Assembly (NCBI RefSeq): GCF_003814005.1
Contig: NZ_CP033898.1
Location: 1,860,001 to 1,924,000, forward strand
Source: Corynebacterium pseudopelargi
Lineage (GTDB): Bacteria > Actinomycetota > Actinomycetes > Mycobacteriales > Mycobacteriaceae
DNA length: 64,000 nt
Direction of reading: 5' to 3'
Below are positions 1 to 9,607 of this stretch, one piece after another. The notes under the pieces are model-generated. The model saw only the letters and a program-made list of their open reading frames with translations. It was not told where the DNA came from and did not search any database. Position numbers and translations under genes: made by a program. Position 1 is the first letter of the stretch, and every line of letters begins with the position of its first letter.

Positions 1-630
1 CACATCGGCGCTCAAATGCGGGCGAGAACTGTGGCCGCCTGGGCCTTTGACCTTGATCTCGATGATGTCGCCTGCAGAAGTAATGGCACCGGTGCGCACA
101 CCAATTTTGCCCACTTTGAGCTTTGGTTCTGCATGCAGGGCAAAAATCGAGCTCACGCCCTCTAAGGCGCCGTAGGAGATCACCTCTGGCGCACCACCGT
201 CCATGACTTCTTCTGCCGGCTGGAAGATGATGCGAACGCCGCTTCGTAGCGGGGCGTTTTGCAAGGCGCAGGCAAACCCGAGGGCGATGGCGGTGTGAAT
301 ATCGTGGCCGCAGGCGTGCATCACGCCAACATTTTTCGAAGCCCCCTCGTGCTCATGCTCGGTGATGGGTAGCGCGTCGATGTCTGCACGAAAGGCGATG
401 CGCTCGGGGGTATCGGGGCCAATATCCACCATGAGTCCGGTGTTAGGAAAGCGCTGCGGATTCATCCCCCGGGCGCGTAACTGCATGGCAATGAACTCGG
501 TGGTGGCGTACTCCATGTGCGAGAGTTCGGGGTGCTGGTGCAGGTGCCTGCGCCAGTCCAGCACGGTGTATTGGTGCTTTTTCAGCCAATCTAAGACATA
601 CGCCTCGATTTCACCCCGGCTTTCGAGCAT
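1..630 (-). CDS. M20-family amidohydrolase/peptidase (partial)
   Basis: N-terminal 210 residues of a zinc-dependent M20 amidohydrolase (AmiA/AmiB, hippurate-hydrolase type); the gene runs off the left edge. Visible motifs are RADIDALP (residues 81-88), HACGHD (105-110) and QPAEE (137-141), which carry the metal ligands and general base of the family. GGHSSRPH near the window edge is the start of the dimerisation insert. The ATG at 630 is preceded by GGGAGGCAATAG; an in-frame GTG lies directly before it and could serve instead. There is no signal peptide, so the protein should be cytoplasmic, cleaving an N-acyl amino acid or a small peptide; the substrate cannot be told. In C. glutamicum amiA/amiB lie beside pmmB, as here, but the two genes are divergent in this window. 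Confidence 0.9.
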   Translation of the reverse strand, partial: MLESRGEIEAYVLDWLKKHQYTVLDWRRHLHQHPELSHMEYATTEFIAMQLRARGMNPQRFPNTGLMVDIGPDTPERIAFRADIDALPITEHEHEGASKNVGVMHACGHDIHTAIALGFACALQNAPLRSGVRIIFQPAEEVMDGGAPEVISYGALEGVSSIFALHAEPKLKVGKIGVRTGAITSAGDIIEIKVKGPGGHSSRPHLSADV

Positions 631-809
631 CACCTATTGCCTCCCTTTTCTTCTGTGCGCACTACCTTGTTCGAGGTGTATTCCACCGGGCAGGTGCGCC
701 ACCTTGCTGCACTGTATGCAACTTTGCTCAGCCTACGAAGGCCCAAGCTGCGTCTACTACTCTTGAGGGTAACACCCTATTCTGAACAAACATTTGATTG
801 GATCAGCCC

Positions 810-2339
810 ATGAGTTTGAGCTTCGGTACCGCCGGGATGCGAGCCCCGATCGGGCCTGCCGAGCACCAAATGAACGTCCGTCAAGTAACACGCATCAGCG
901 CCGCGGTGGCGGCGTGGCTGGCCGAGCAGGCCGCCTCGCATCCGCACCCTCATGCCCAGAATTTTCCTGAAGAACAAGGCATTGGCATGGCGTTTCGGGA
1001 AGAAGACCCAGCGCTTCGCGTGGTGGTGGGCTACGACGGCCGCTATGGCTCCCACGCCTTTGCCACCACCGCCGCGGAGGTATTCGCCGGTTTCGGCTTT
1101 GAGGTGCTGCTGTTTCCTACCGCCACCCCCACCCAGTTAGTACCGTGGCTGGTGCGCAAGTGGGGTTTGGATGGCGGTGTGCAGATTACGGCCTCGCACA
1201 ATCCTTCTGCCGAAAATGGCTATAAGTTATACACCGCTTCCGGCCGCCAACTGCGCGATGGTGCCGAGGCTATTGAGCAGATGATTAGCACCATTGAGCC
1301 GGAATCAGTGCCGCGGGTGACTGTTCGCCCCTGCAATGACATGGTGCGCCGCTATATCGACGATGTGGTGGAGGTCGTACATCCTGGCCAGGCAGATCTT
1401 TTGCGCGCTAATAGCGATAGAGCCAATATCCGCATCGCCATGACTGCGATGCATGGCGTGGGCGGGCGCACTCTTGCTTCTGCCCTGCAGGCTGCGGGTT
1501 TTGCGCAGGTGTTTCCGGTGATGAGCCAGCATTATCCCGACCCAACCTTCCCGAGCGTGGATTTTCCTAACCCCGAGGAACCAGCCGCGGTACGGCAGTT
1601 GCTTGAGCGCGGCGAGGAAGTACAAGCCGATGTGCTGATCGCTTTGGATCCCGATGCGGATCGTTGTGCGGTGGGTGTGCGCGATCGCGGGGAATTGCGC
1701 ATGCTGCGCGGTGATGAGACAGGCCCGCTGCTGGCCACGCGTTTGTTGCAGGGCTGCGAGCACACCCCGGTGGTGGCTTCTACGGTGGTGTCTTCGCGGC
1801 TGTTGCCAACCATTGCCGCCGATCGGGGGTGGCGCTATTTGGAAACGCCGACGGGCTTTAAAAATATCTGTGCCGCTGCCGGTGATACCACCTTGGATTA
1901 TGCCTATGAGGAGGCCGTTGGCATTGCTCCGGCGCCTTGGCTTGTCGACGACAAAGATGGCATCGCTACTGCCCTCGCGGTGTGTTCCTGGGCCGCAGAG
2001 CTCAAGGGCCAGGGGTTAACGCTCATTGATGAGCTGCGGTCTTTGCATCGCCAATACGGCTTCTTTATTGGCGAGCAGGTAGCCGTGCGCACCACGGATC
2101 CAGCGGCCCTGGTGGCACTGTGGAAAGAAAACCCGCCGACGAGCATCGCCGGTATTGCCATGGAGCACAAAGATCACGGCTTGATCGGCACCTGCGATGA
2201 AGGCCAATTGCGGGTGATGGTGCGTGCCTCTGGCACGGAACCGAAGGTGAAGGCCTATGTGGAATTCCAAGGTGGTGGCAGCGAGGCACTGTTAGCGCAG
2301 GCCATTGCCGATGTGGAGCGCCAATTACTGCACATGTAG
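810..2339 (+). CDS. pmmB: phospho-sugar mutase (phosphomannomutase/phosphoglucomutase)
   Basis: 509-residue alpha-D-phosphohexomutase, which interconverts hexose 1- and 6-phosphates for cell wall and glycan precursors in the cytoplasm. The N terminus FGTAGMR is the family start. The phosphoserine loop TASHNP sits at 127-132, the magnesium loop DPDADR near 284, the sugar-specificity loop EEAVG near 370, and the phosphate-binding RASGTEPK near the C terminus. An in-frame TTG lies at 798, but the ATG at 810 gives the canonical N terminus and is preferred. No clear ribosome binding site is visible, so a short leader is possible. It matches C. glutamicum PmmB by position next to an M20 amidohydrolase and upp. 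Whether mannose or glucose phosphate is preferred cannot be read. Confidence 0.93.
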   Translation: MSLSFGTAGMRAPIGPAEHQMNVRQVTRISAAVAAWLAEQAASHPHPHAQNFPEEQGIGMAFREEDPALRVVVGYDGRYGSHAFATTAAEVFAGFGFEVLLFPTATPTQLVPWLVRKWGLDGGVQITASHNPSAENGYKLYTASGRQLRDGAEAIEQMISTIEPESVPRVTVRPCNDMVRRYIDDVVEVVHPGQADLLRANSDRANIRIAMTAMHGVGGRTLASALQAAGFAQVFPVMSQHYPDPTFPSVDFPNPEEPAAVRQLLERGEEVQADVLIALDPDADRCAVGVRDRGELRMLRGDETGPLLATRLLQGCEHTPVVASTVVSSRLLPTIAADRGWRYLETPTGFKNICAAAGDTTLDYAYEEAVGIAPAPWLVDDKDGIATALAVCSWAAELKGQGLTLIDELRSLHRQYGFFIGEQVAVRTTDPAALVALWKENPPTSIAGIAMEHKDHGLIGTCDEGQLRVMVRASGTEPKVKAYVEFQGGGSEALLAQAIADVERQLLHM

Positions 2340-2347
2340 CGCAAGCG

Positions 2348-2797
2348 TTATTGCTCAGCGCCAGCATCCGGGGTGGGCTGGCCTGCTGCGCTATTGCCTC
2401 GTGGGAGCGCGAAGCTTGGAGCATCTCCAGGTAGGGCGAAAAAGAGGTGGTCTACATCAAAGGCGAGGGTATCGGTTGGGTCATTCGGCCAGACCACCTC
2501 GACGGCCAAGTCTGCAGTATCGGGGCACACATCGGTGACGTAGCCGCCCACGTTGGGCAAAAGGGCAGCAGGTGGCACGTGGAGAGCTCTGGCCAGGGTG
2601 TAGACCATCGACATGGTGGGGTCTGAGGTAGAGGTGCCGTTGTTATTGTTGCGCTCGAGGTTTGAGATCTGATTGCGGCTTACATCGGCAAGTTCGGCCA
2701 AGCGATCTTGGCTTAAACCGCGCATGGTGCGCAGACGTTGGAGCCGACGCCCAAAGACGTATCCATAGCTCGACCACGCCTGCCGTTCTGCTGCCAT
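2348..2797 (-). CDS. XRE-family helix-turn-helix regulator
   Basis: 149-residue DNA-binding protein with one HTH_XRE domain at about residues 13-70 (RLQRLRTMRGLSQDRLAEL, then VSRNQISNLE). An asparagine-rich insert NNNNG follows the recognition helix. The C-terminal half has no motif I recognise. I chose the ATG at 2797 because it puts the perfect inverted repeat 2808-2850 entirely upstream. A TTG at 2815 is in frame but lies inside that repeat. The gene ends 8 bases from pmmB, convergently. The palindrome over its promoter suggests autoregulation; other targets are unknown. Confidence 0.82.
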   Translation of the reverse strand: MAAERQAWSSYGYVFGRRLQRLRTMRGLSQDRLAELADVSRNQISNLERNNNNGTSTSDPTMSMVYTLARALHVPPAALLPNVGGYVTDVCPDTADLAVEVVWPNDPTDTLAFDVDHLFFALPGDAPSFALPRGNSAAGQPTPDAGAEQ

Positions 2798-2807
2798 GCG
2801 CGCGAGT

Positions 2808-2853
2808 TTGCCCAATACATTAGACAGCTACCGCCAAATGTATTGGGCAATAC
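2808..2853. promoter_or_regulatory. large inverted repeat, probable XRE operator
   Basis: A perfect 14-bp inverted repeat, TTGCCCAATACATT (2808-2821) and its complement (2837-2850), is separated by 15 bp. The right half is itself a palindrome, GTATTG-GG-CAATAC (2840-2853); the left half matches this palindrome imperfectly. It lies just upstream of the XRE gene (start 2797) in the gap toward upp. The layout of two inverted copies of a palindromic site is typical of an autoregulatory operator bound by two dimers. Binding is inferred. Confidence 0.6.
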
Positions 2854-2883
2854 AGGCTTGAGGTTTTTCTAAAGGTTAAGACG

Positions 2884-3519
2884 CTAGAGATCGATATTGC
2901 GAGGGCCATAGAGGCGATCGCCTGCATCGCCAAGGCCAGGCACGATATAGGCGTCTTGGTTCAGCTCAGGATCGATGGTGGCGGTGAGCAGACGAACAGG
3001 CAGCCCAGAGGCAGCAAGGGCATCCACACCAGGCTGGGCAGACACCATGCACACCGCGGTGATATCGGTAGCGCCGCGCTCGGCAAGCAAGCGAATGGCG
3101 TGAAGCAGCGAGCCACCGGTGGCCAACATGGGGTCTACACAAAATACGGTCCGGCCGGTGAGATCCTCGGGCAGTGCCTCAAGGTAGGGCACCGGCTCGT
3201 GGGTCTTTTCATCGCGAGCAAGGCCAATAAAACCAACCTGCGCGTCCGGGATCATGGAAAGCGCTGGATCAACCATGCCCAAACCGGCGCGAATCACCGG
3301 CACAATAATTGGCGGATCTTCCAGGCGGGTGCCGGTGGTTTCAGCCACAGGGGTTTGAAGGGGGAATTGCTCGATCGCAAGATCGCGGGAAGCCTCATAA
3401 ATCAGCATGGCTCCGAGATCTGCAAGTGCTGCACGAAAGGCGGCGTTGTCGGTGCGTTCATCGCGCATAATACTCAGGCGCGAAGCAGCCAGCGGATGAT
3501 CGACGATAGTGATGTCCAT
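2884..3519 (-). CDS. upp: uracil phosphoribosyltransferase
   Basis: 211-residue cytoplasmic salvage enzyme that makes UMP from uracil and PRPP. The start [10 protein letters not shown] and the N-terminal [14 protein letters not shown] segment are typical. The PRPP-binding loop is [10 protein letters not shown] (about 128-137), and the uracil-binding C-terminal part contains [15 protein letters not shown]. The ATG at 3519 gives the standard Upp N terminus; upstream in-frame ATGs at 3528 and 3549 would add up to ten atypical residues. No Shine-Dalgarno sequence precedes it, so leaderless translation is likely. Length agrees with the family (about 210). Confidence 0.96.
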   Translation of the reverse strand: MDITIVDHPLAASRLSIMRDERTDNAAFRAALADLGAMLIYEASRDLAIEQFPLQTPVAETTGTRLEDPPIIVPVIRAGLGMVDPALSMIPDAQVGFIGLARDEKTHEPVPYLEALPEDLTGRTVFCVDPMLATGGSLLHAIRLLAERGATDITAVCMVSAQPGVDALAASGLPVRLLTATIDPELNQDAYIVPGLGDAGDRLYGPRNIDL

Positions 3520-3575
3520 GCATCTCATCGTAGCGTTGTGGAACCGCACAGCCCTTTTTTACGTCAAACATTGGT

Positions 3576-3863
3576 ATGGAGCTTTCTCAAACACATACAG
3601 CCACCCAGATCCAACACCTTCTTAGCGATGCCCATCAGGCCCAAGCCCAGCACTGCCCACCCGCACTACCAGGAGAATCCGGCCCAGGTACCGGCGGGTT
3701 TATTGCAGCATTAAACCACGCCACCAGCAGCCTGTATGCCAGGCTTCAAGCCCAAGCAGCAGAAGCAGAGCGCATTGCCCATGAACAACGCCAAGTACTT
3801 GCACAGATCAGCCACCAAGATCTCACGCTTGGCCAGCAATTAGATAAGGCGATGCCGCAATGA
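3576..3863 (+). CDS. small helical protein coupled to NlpC/P60 hydrolase
   Basis: 95-residue protein, predicted to be almost entirely helical after a proline/glycine linker (about 28-40). It has no signal peptide and no membrane segment. The C-terminal half (about 41-90) is an Ala/Gln-rich amphipathic helix. Size, helix content and pairing with a downstream secreted-type enzyme resemble small type VII secretion-associated proteins of the EspC/DUF2580 kind, but I see no WXG or YxxxD/E signature, so this is only a suggestion. Its stop overlaps the start of the NlpC/P60 gene by 4 bp (ATGA), so the two are translationally coupled. The ATG at 3576 has no good ribosome binding site. Confidence 0.7.
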   Translation: MELSQTHTATQIQHLLSDAHQAQAQHCPPALPGESGPGTGGFIAALNHATSSLYARLQAQAAEAERIAHEQRQVLAQISHQDLTLGQQLDKAMPQ

Positions 3864-4705
3864 TCCCACTTGAAGCCGGCATTACTATGCTGCGAGCGCT
3901 CATGCCCTCGCCACCGAAGATCACCTTGCCCACTCCGGTGGACTTCGCTAGCACGCAAGCGCTGGCTGGGATCGTCGAAAAGCAAGCACAACTGCCTGGC
4001 CAGGCGGCATTGCTGGCAAGCGATATCGCAACCGTAGAGGCGATTGTGCAGCGAGCCAGGCCAGAATTTGAGGCCGCCGCAGCCGATATTGCCCATCTTG
4101 GCCAGCAGTTTCTAGCAGAGGCCAGCGTGTACATCCCAAAGATGCTCAGCGCTAACCCGGCGCTTGCCTTGAGTGCGGCGACGAATATGGCAAGCCTGCC
4201 GGGCATTTATGTAGAAGCGGCGTATCGGCGCCTCGAAGAAGCCCAAGCGCGCTTATCTGCCGATACCGCCACGCTCGAAGGCATTGCTGCCCAAGAACAC
4301 CAGGAAAGCTATGGCCATGTTGGGCTTGGCAGTTCTGAAGGCCATGCCAGCGCCGAGGAACGCGCACGAGGCCGAAAAGCCCTAGTAGCAGCGCAATCCC
4401 AACTCGGCACTCCCTATGTGTGGGGCGGTACGCAGCCAGGTGGGTTTGATTGCTCTGGATTAACGTCCTATGCCTGGCGGCAGGCAGGGGTGGAGTTGCC
4501 GCGATTAGCCGAGCACCAGAATGTGGGCAGGCAAGTATCGCAGGCGGAATTAATCGAAGGCGATTTGCTGGTCTGGGATGGGCATGTGGCGATGTATGCA
4601 GGCAATGGGCAAATCATCGAGGCCGGCAGCCCGGTGCAGATGTCGCCGCTTCGGACCACAAATATGGGCATGCCCTTTAAGGGCTACTACCGGCCCCAAG
4701 GTTGA
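3860..4705 (+). CDS. NlpC/P60 cell-wall hydrolase
   Basis: 281 residues. The C-terminal ~120 residues form an NlpC/P60 cysteine peptidase domain: GTPYVWGGTQPGGFDCSGL contains the nucleophile Cys (DCSG), and GHVAMY carries the catalytic His. This family cuts D-Glu-meso-DAP bonds in peptidoglycan stem peptides. The N-terminal ~150 residues are Ala-rich helices, probably coiled. No signal peptide is visible at this start or any in-frame alternative, which is odd for a wall enzyme. The start codon overlaps the stop of the preceding small gene. C. glutamicum has an NlpC/P60 gene beside upp, supporting orthology. Export route and true substrate are unknown. Confidence 0.88.
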   Translation: MIPLEAGITMLRALMPSPPKITLPTPVDFASTQALAGIVEKQAQLPGQAALLASDIATVEAIVQRARPEFEAAAADIAHLGQQFLAEASVYIPKMLSANPALALSAATNMASLPGIYVEAAYRRLEEAQARLSADTATLEGIAAQEHQESYGHVGLGSSEGHASAEERARGRKALVAAQSQLGTPYVWGGTQPGGFDCSGLTSYAWRQAGVELPRLAEHQNVGRQVSQAELIEGDLLVWDGHVAMYAGNGQIIEAGSPVQMSPLRTTNMGMPFKGYYRPQG

Positions 4706-4710
4706 TACGG

Positions 4711-4716
4711 CTAGTA
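4711..4716 (+). promoter_or_regulatory. -10 element of a leaderless promoter
   Basis: TAGTAT ends 9 bp before the ATG at 4726, placing the expected transcription start at or next to the start codon. This supports the 4726 start over the TTG at 4702 and suggests separate transcription from the NlpC gene. Confidence 0.45.
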
Positions 4717-4725
4717 TCTTTTGCC

Positions 4726-5937
4726 ATGGCTACTAATGGCATTGTTCCTGTGCAACTCTCGCTCACCGAGGGCGACGTCTACACGCTCTGGGCGCCCTCG
4801 TGGCGCGAGCACGGCAATGAATGGCAGGCCTTTTTAGGCCAAGGCGATCAACTGCTGGTGTTCGGCTCTACCGGTGAGCTGTTGGCATTTATTGAAGAAG
4901 AACCCCACCACGACTTCAGCCACCACCCCCAGTGGGAGGCGTTTCGCCAACAAGCACTGAACAAGGTCACCCCCACTCCCCGCCACTGCTACGACCTAGT
5001 GGGCATGCCCGCCGCCTTGGCGGATCGCCCCTCGCACCGCAATGTCTCCGAGGTGGCGCGCTGCTTCCACATCGTGCGAAGCCTCGGCACCGTCCTCGAC
5101 TTAGCGCAGGTGCGCGAATTCTTTGGCAACTACATGGTGCTGCAAAACGTTGAGCGCGGCGCCGAGCACCTCCAGGCAGATCCGGTGCTGTGGACCAATA
5201 TTGGCCGAGCCGTACTGGATCGCTGGGATGGCATTATCGACGCCATCGACGCCGCCGTGACCCTGCGCCACATCGATGCAGGTGACGCCCAAGCCCGCAT
5301 CGACGCGGCCTTAAGCGCCAAGAAGGAAGAAGAAGCCCAAGCCAAGGCGGCTGAACAAGAAGCCAAGGAACAGGCTGATCCTTATGACCTCACCGCCTGG
5401 GCTGCCGCCGGCATTGATCCGATCAAGGTAGCGATCGAAGGCCGCCAGGTCTATAGCCTTCGCACCTATGTGGCAGGCCAACCGGTGTTCTTGGGCCGCT
5501 TTGGAGAAATCAACACCTTTACCTCCTCTAAGGCCATGCTGCGCTGGTTGGCAGAACATGATGAGCACGACCTTGCCAAGGTAAGCACCTGGGAAGATCT
5601 GATGGTGCGCATCAACGCCGGTGAGCTCGAGGTAGAGGTACACCCGGACAATGTGTATTCCTTTAACGGCATTGCCCGCGATATCAACACCGGCATTGAG
5701 GCCGTGGATACCGAGCAAATGGCGCGAGCCTATGAGCTGATGGCCGATGCCGCCGACTGGGCGCAGGATGATTCCTTGAACTCCTACTTCCTGGCCAACC
5801 CAAGGATCCAGGATTATCTGTCCTACATGCTGGGCAAAAACCGCGTGTCTGGCTACACCCCCACCCCGCCTTTTGATGAGCACGCCCAATCCTGGCGTGA
5901 GCTTGAGTCGATGCTAAGCAAGCGCATGAGCAAATAG
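4726..5937 (+). CDS. conserved corynebacterial protein of unknown function
   Basis: 403 residues, acidic and soluble, with no signal peptide or membrane helix. A charged KKEEEAQAKAAEQEAKEQ stretch (about residues 197-215) links an N-terminal and a C-terminal half that look distantly alike: both contain YxLWAP/YSLRTY-type strands followed by a Phe/Gly-rich hairpin and a FxEINTF or FIEEEP turn. Homologues are often labelled primosomal protein in Corynebacterium, but I see no motif that supports a replication role, so function is left open. The ATG at 4726 is preferred because a -10 box (TAGTAT) sits 9 bp before it. Confidence 0.75.
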   Translation: MATNGIVPVQLSLTEGDVYTLWAPSWREHGNEWQAFLGQGDQLLVFGSTGELLAFIEEEPHHDFSHHPQWEAFRQQALNKVTPTPRHCYDLVGMPAALADRPSHRNVSEVARCFHIVRSLGTVLDLAQVREFFGNYMVLQNVERGAEHLQADPVLWTNIGRAVLDRWDGIIDAIDAAVTLRHIDAGDAQARIDAALSAKKEEEAQAKAAEQEAKEQADPYDLTAWAAAGIDPIKVAIEGRQVYSLRTYVAGQPVFLGRFGEINTFTSSKAMLRWLAEHDEHDLAKVSTWEDLMVRINAGELEVEVHPDNVYSFNGIARDINTGIEAVDTEQMARAYELMADAADWAQDDSLNSYFLANPRIQDYLSYMLGKNRVSGYTPTPPFDEHAQSWRELESMLSKRMSK

Positions 5938-5987
5938 CGCCTGCACAGTTCCAAGCCCAACACCTGATCTCAAGGAAGTTCCCTCTC

Positions 5988-6017
5988 ACACCCCGCGTGG
6001 CTCCGCCCCCGGGGTGT
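5988..6017 (+). terminator. possible terminator hairpin
   Basis: ACACCCCG (5988-5995) pairs with CGGGGTGT (6010-6017) around a 14-nt loop, just downstream of the 403-residue protein gene. No real T-run follows, so it is weak. Confidence 0.4.
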
Positions 6018-6041
6018 TGATTATGGGCACCATAGTTGCTT

Positions 6042-7232
6042 ATGAAGCGAAGCTGCGCAGCCCTCATTCTTGCTCTTTCTGCTACCACCGCCACACCCCT
6101 CATGGCGGTGGCTCAAACCGAGCCCACCGTGCGCAGCAGCGCCCCAGATACCAAGGATTGCCCCAACCGCATCCGCCCACTGAAGGCAGTCACCACCTCC
6201 GAGCAGGTGGCGTCGGGATCGTCTTCTCCTACTCCCCTGCCTACCGTGGACAATGAATTTGGTTCCTGCGATGTGGTCAAAGCCAAAGGCTTTGAGGTTC
6301 CAGATACCAATGCCAGTGCCTGGATGGTGTTTAACCTTGATAATGGCGAAGTGATCGCCACCAAGGATCCCCATGGGCGCTATCGCCCAGCCAGCCTGAT
6401 TAAAGTGATGCTGGCGATGGTGGCCCTCGATGAGTTGAAGCTCAAAGATACCTACACCGCCACCAGCGAAGATGCCTCCATGGAAGGCTCCGCAGTGGGG
6501 TTGATTGCTGGTGAAAGCTACACCAATGAGCAGCTCATTTATGGGCTGTTACTTTCTTCTGGAAACGACGCAGCGCATGCGCTTGCCCAAGAACTCGGCG
6601 GAGATGAAGCGACGCTGAAAAAGGTCAATGACCTCGCTCAAGAGTGGGGCATGAAGGATACCTATATTGCTGATTACAGCGGATTGGATCAGGCAGGGAT
6701 GTCTACTTCTGCCAGGGATCTTTCAGTGGCTTACTACAACGCCTGGCAAAACAAGACCTTTGCCAAGATGATTAGCACCAATTATGTGGAGTTCCCCGCC
6801 GGGGCGGGCACCACCTTTGAGGTGTGGAACGATAATGGGCTGCTGCTGAACTACGAAAACGCCCTCGGCGGCAAAACGGGCTATACCGACGATGCACACC
6901 ACACCTTCGTGGGCGCCAAAGAAGAAGACGGCACGCGCATCGCCGCCGTGCTGCTAGATGCCACCACCGATGCGGGCAGGGCATGGGAGCAAGCCGATGC
7001 GCTCATTGATGCAGGCTTCCTTGCCACCGGAGAAGTAGGCACCTTGGTGGCCGAAGATGAAGACGATGCCGATGATGAAGACCAAGACGGAGACGATGCT
7101 GCCGAGCAGCAAGCGGCGGAACCGACGTCGAAAAGCTATGGCAAAGCCCCGGTCTTTGCCGGGGCTGGAGTGGTGTTGCTCTTTATCCTTGGAGCGATCA
7201 CCTGGCGTTTAGGAAGAAAAGAAGACGCCTAG
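6042..7232 (+). CDS. D-alanyl-D-alanine carboxypeptidase (PBP5/6 type)
   Basis: 396-residue secreted penicillin-binding protein that trims the terminal D-Ala of peptidoglycan pentapeptides. It starts MKRSCAALILALSATTA with a signal peptide ending near AVAQ. The three active-site motifs are present: SLIK (SxxK) around residue 120, SGN in LLSSGNDAAHA, and KTG in GGKTGYTD. A low-complexity acidic linker EDEDDADDEDQDGDD is followed by a C-terminal membrane helix (APVFAGAGVVLLFILGAITWRL) and a short basic tail, so it is anchored at both the usual position and orientation for the family. The ATG at 6042 gives the cleanest signal peptide; a TTG two codons upstream is possible. A copy of the dispersed 12-mer repeat lies in the linker-coding part (7126-7137). 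Confidence 0.93.
   Translation: MKRSCAALILALSATTATPLMAVAQTEPTVRSSAPDTKDCPNRIRPLKAVTTSEQVASGSSSPTPLPTVDNEFGSCDVVKAKGFEVPDTNASAWMVFNLDNGEVIATKDPHGRYRPASLIKVMLAMVALDELKLKDTYTATSEDASMEGSAVGLIAGESYTNEQLIYGLLLSSGNDAAHALAQELGGDEATLKKVNDLAQEWGMKDTYIADYSGLDQAGMSTSARDLSVAYYNAWQNKTFAKMISTNYVEFPAGAGTTFEVWNDNGLLLNYENALGGKTGYTDDAHHTFVGAKEEDGTRIAAVLLDATTDAGRAWEQADALIDAGFLATGEVGTLVAEDEDDADDEDQDGDDAAEQQAAEPTSKSYGKAPVFAGAGVVLLFILGAITWRLGRKEDA
7126..7137 (+). repeat. dispersed 12-mer CGTCGAAAAGCT
   Basis: Perfect copy, inside the D,D-carboxypeptidase gene where it encodes the variable linker before the C-terminal anchor, not a catalytic region. Confidence 0.75.
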
Positions 7233-7259
7233 CGGCTTTGGGGCCTACCGCTTTGGGGC

Positions 7260-8327
7260 CTAGCGCTTGAACAAACCCTTGATGGAGTCGCGCACACCGG
7301 AGATCGCGGCGCTGCCAACGGCAAGCACGCTGGTGTCTGGCTTGACCACCTCGCGCACGTGGATCACGGCAGGTCCTGGGGCGTCGAGCTTGGCAATGGC
7401 CAAAGCCTCAGGGGTGGTCGCAGCCCACGCGCAGCAGTAGAGGTAAATGCGCCACACAAAGTACAGCAGCACCATCACACCGATAATCGGGCCGAAGGTC
7501 GCGCCTGCGGGGTTATCCAAAGCCTTGGAAAAGAACAGCGAACCAATCTGCTTGAACACCTCGAAGGCCACGGCACCAAGCAGCGCGGCCTTCGCGGCCA
7601 CCTTCATGGGCACCTCGCCGCGAGGAAGATACTTGAGCATCCACAAGAACACCAGGTAGTTAGCAATCAGACCCACCAGGAGCGTCACGCCGAAGGTGAG
7701 GTAGCTAATGCCTGGAACCTCATCTAAGTGCAGCCACTCAAGCACCGTTTGGGTAAGACCAGAAGAACCCACCGCGGTCACGCCGAAGGCGATGAACATG
7801 GCAACCATCAAACCGATCAAGCCGAGCAGATCGCGGAGCTTGTGCATGATGAAGTTGCCGCCGGACACCGGGTAGTGCCACATCTTAGAAGCGCCATAAC
7901 GAAGGTGGTTCATCCAAGAAAGACCAGACCACAGTGCGGTCAAACCACCGACGCCGAAGATCACGCTGCGCTGTTCAATGGCAGTATCCAAAATCTCGTT
8001 GACGGTATCGCCCAAGGTGCCGCTCAACGCCTCTGCGATGCGGTCTTGCAGCCTTTCAAGCAGCTCCGGCTGGCGAACCAACACCATCGCTGCGATAGCG
8101 AAGCTCAGCATGAGGATGGGGAACATCGACAGCACCGAAAAGTAGGTAATACCGGCTGCGTACTGGTTACCACCGTTTTTGCTGTAGCGCTGCTGCATGC
8201 GCATGATGTGGTCGAACCATTCCCACTTCTCGCGGTACTTATCAATGAACCCTGGGTCGTCTGCGTGGGCGCGCTCAATACCGAACTCGTCGGTGCGCTG
8301 CTCGTTTTGCTTGGTAGATGTAGCCAT
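7260..8327 (-). CDS. YihY/BrkB-family membrane protein
   Basis: 355-residue integral membrane protein of the YihY/virulence factor BrkB family (formerly misnamed ribonuclease BN). After a charged N terminus, GGNQYAAGITYFSVLSMFPILMLSFAIAAMVL is the family signature with the first helix; about six membrane segments follow, including MHKLRDLLGLIGLMVAMFIAF. The C-terminal ~50 residues are cytoplasmic-type. The molecular function is not established for the family. It lies downstream of trpS on the same strand with a 182-base gap containing a hairpin, and ends tail-to-tail with the carboxypeptidase gene. A second, unrelated-looking YihY paralogue lies at 48828-49940. Confidence 0.88.
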   Translation of the reverse strand: MATSTKQNEQRTDEFGIERAHADDPGFIDKYREKWEWFDHIMRMQQRYSKNGGNQYAAGITYFSVLSMFPILMLSFAIAAMVLVRQPELLERLQDRIAEALSGTLGDTVNEILDTAIEQRSVIFGVGGLTALWSGLSWMNHLRYGASKMWHYPVSGGNFIMHKLRDLLGLIGLMVAMFIAFGVTAVGSSGLTQTVLEWLHLDEVPGISYLTFGVTLLVGLIANYLVFLWMLKYLPRGEVPMKVAAKAALLGAVAFEVFKQIGSLFFSKALDNPAGATFGPIIGVMVLLYFVWRIYLYCCAWAATTPEALAIAKLDAPGPAVIHVREVVKPDTSVLAVGSAAISGVRDSIKGLFKR

Positions 8328-8402
8328 CGCTTCTTCTCGGTCGAGGGATAGTTAGGGAATCGGCAGAATTCTAGCCCAGCACAGCACAGGTTTTCCAAGC
8401 GG

Positions 8403-8449
8403 CAGCCCCGCGGCCTTTGCAAAAATACCTGCGTGAGGCTGCGGGGCTG
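8403..8449 (-). terminator. hairpin downstream of trpS
   Basis: CAGCCCCGC (8403-8411) pairs with GCGGGGCTG (8441-8449) between trpS and the YihY gene. The T-run is poor, so it may be an attenuating structure rather than a full terminator. Confidence 0.45.
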
Positions 8450-8509
8450 AAGCCACATTGGGCCACGATGGGGCCGAAGTTGGGGTGAGTTGGGCCGTGC
8501 TTGCCTGCA

Positions 8510-9520
<1,011 letters not shown>

Positions 9521-9607
9521 TCATCTTAGCTGCCCTTCCAAGGCGTGCAGGTCAAGGGTGGCAACGCCCGGGTGGGCACGGGGGTTGAAAGATCCGCTCT
9601 GTGGCAT

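Noticed and set aside
2956-3714. 252-codon open frame antisense to upp
   Set aside because: The minus strand encodes Upp with intact PRPP motif; the plus frame has no domain and spans the upp promoter.
3973-3984. CGTCGAAAAGCA, 11/12 match to the dispersed word
   Set aside because: It lies in the conserved-looking helical part of the NlpC protein with ordinary codons and lacks stem-forming flanks, so coincidence is plausible.
7232-7264. Direct repeat of CGCTTTGGGGCCTA-like sequence
   Set aside because: Two adjacent copies only, at a tail-to-tail junction; probably a replication slip with no further structure.
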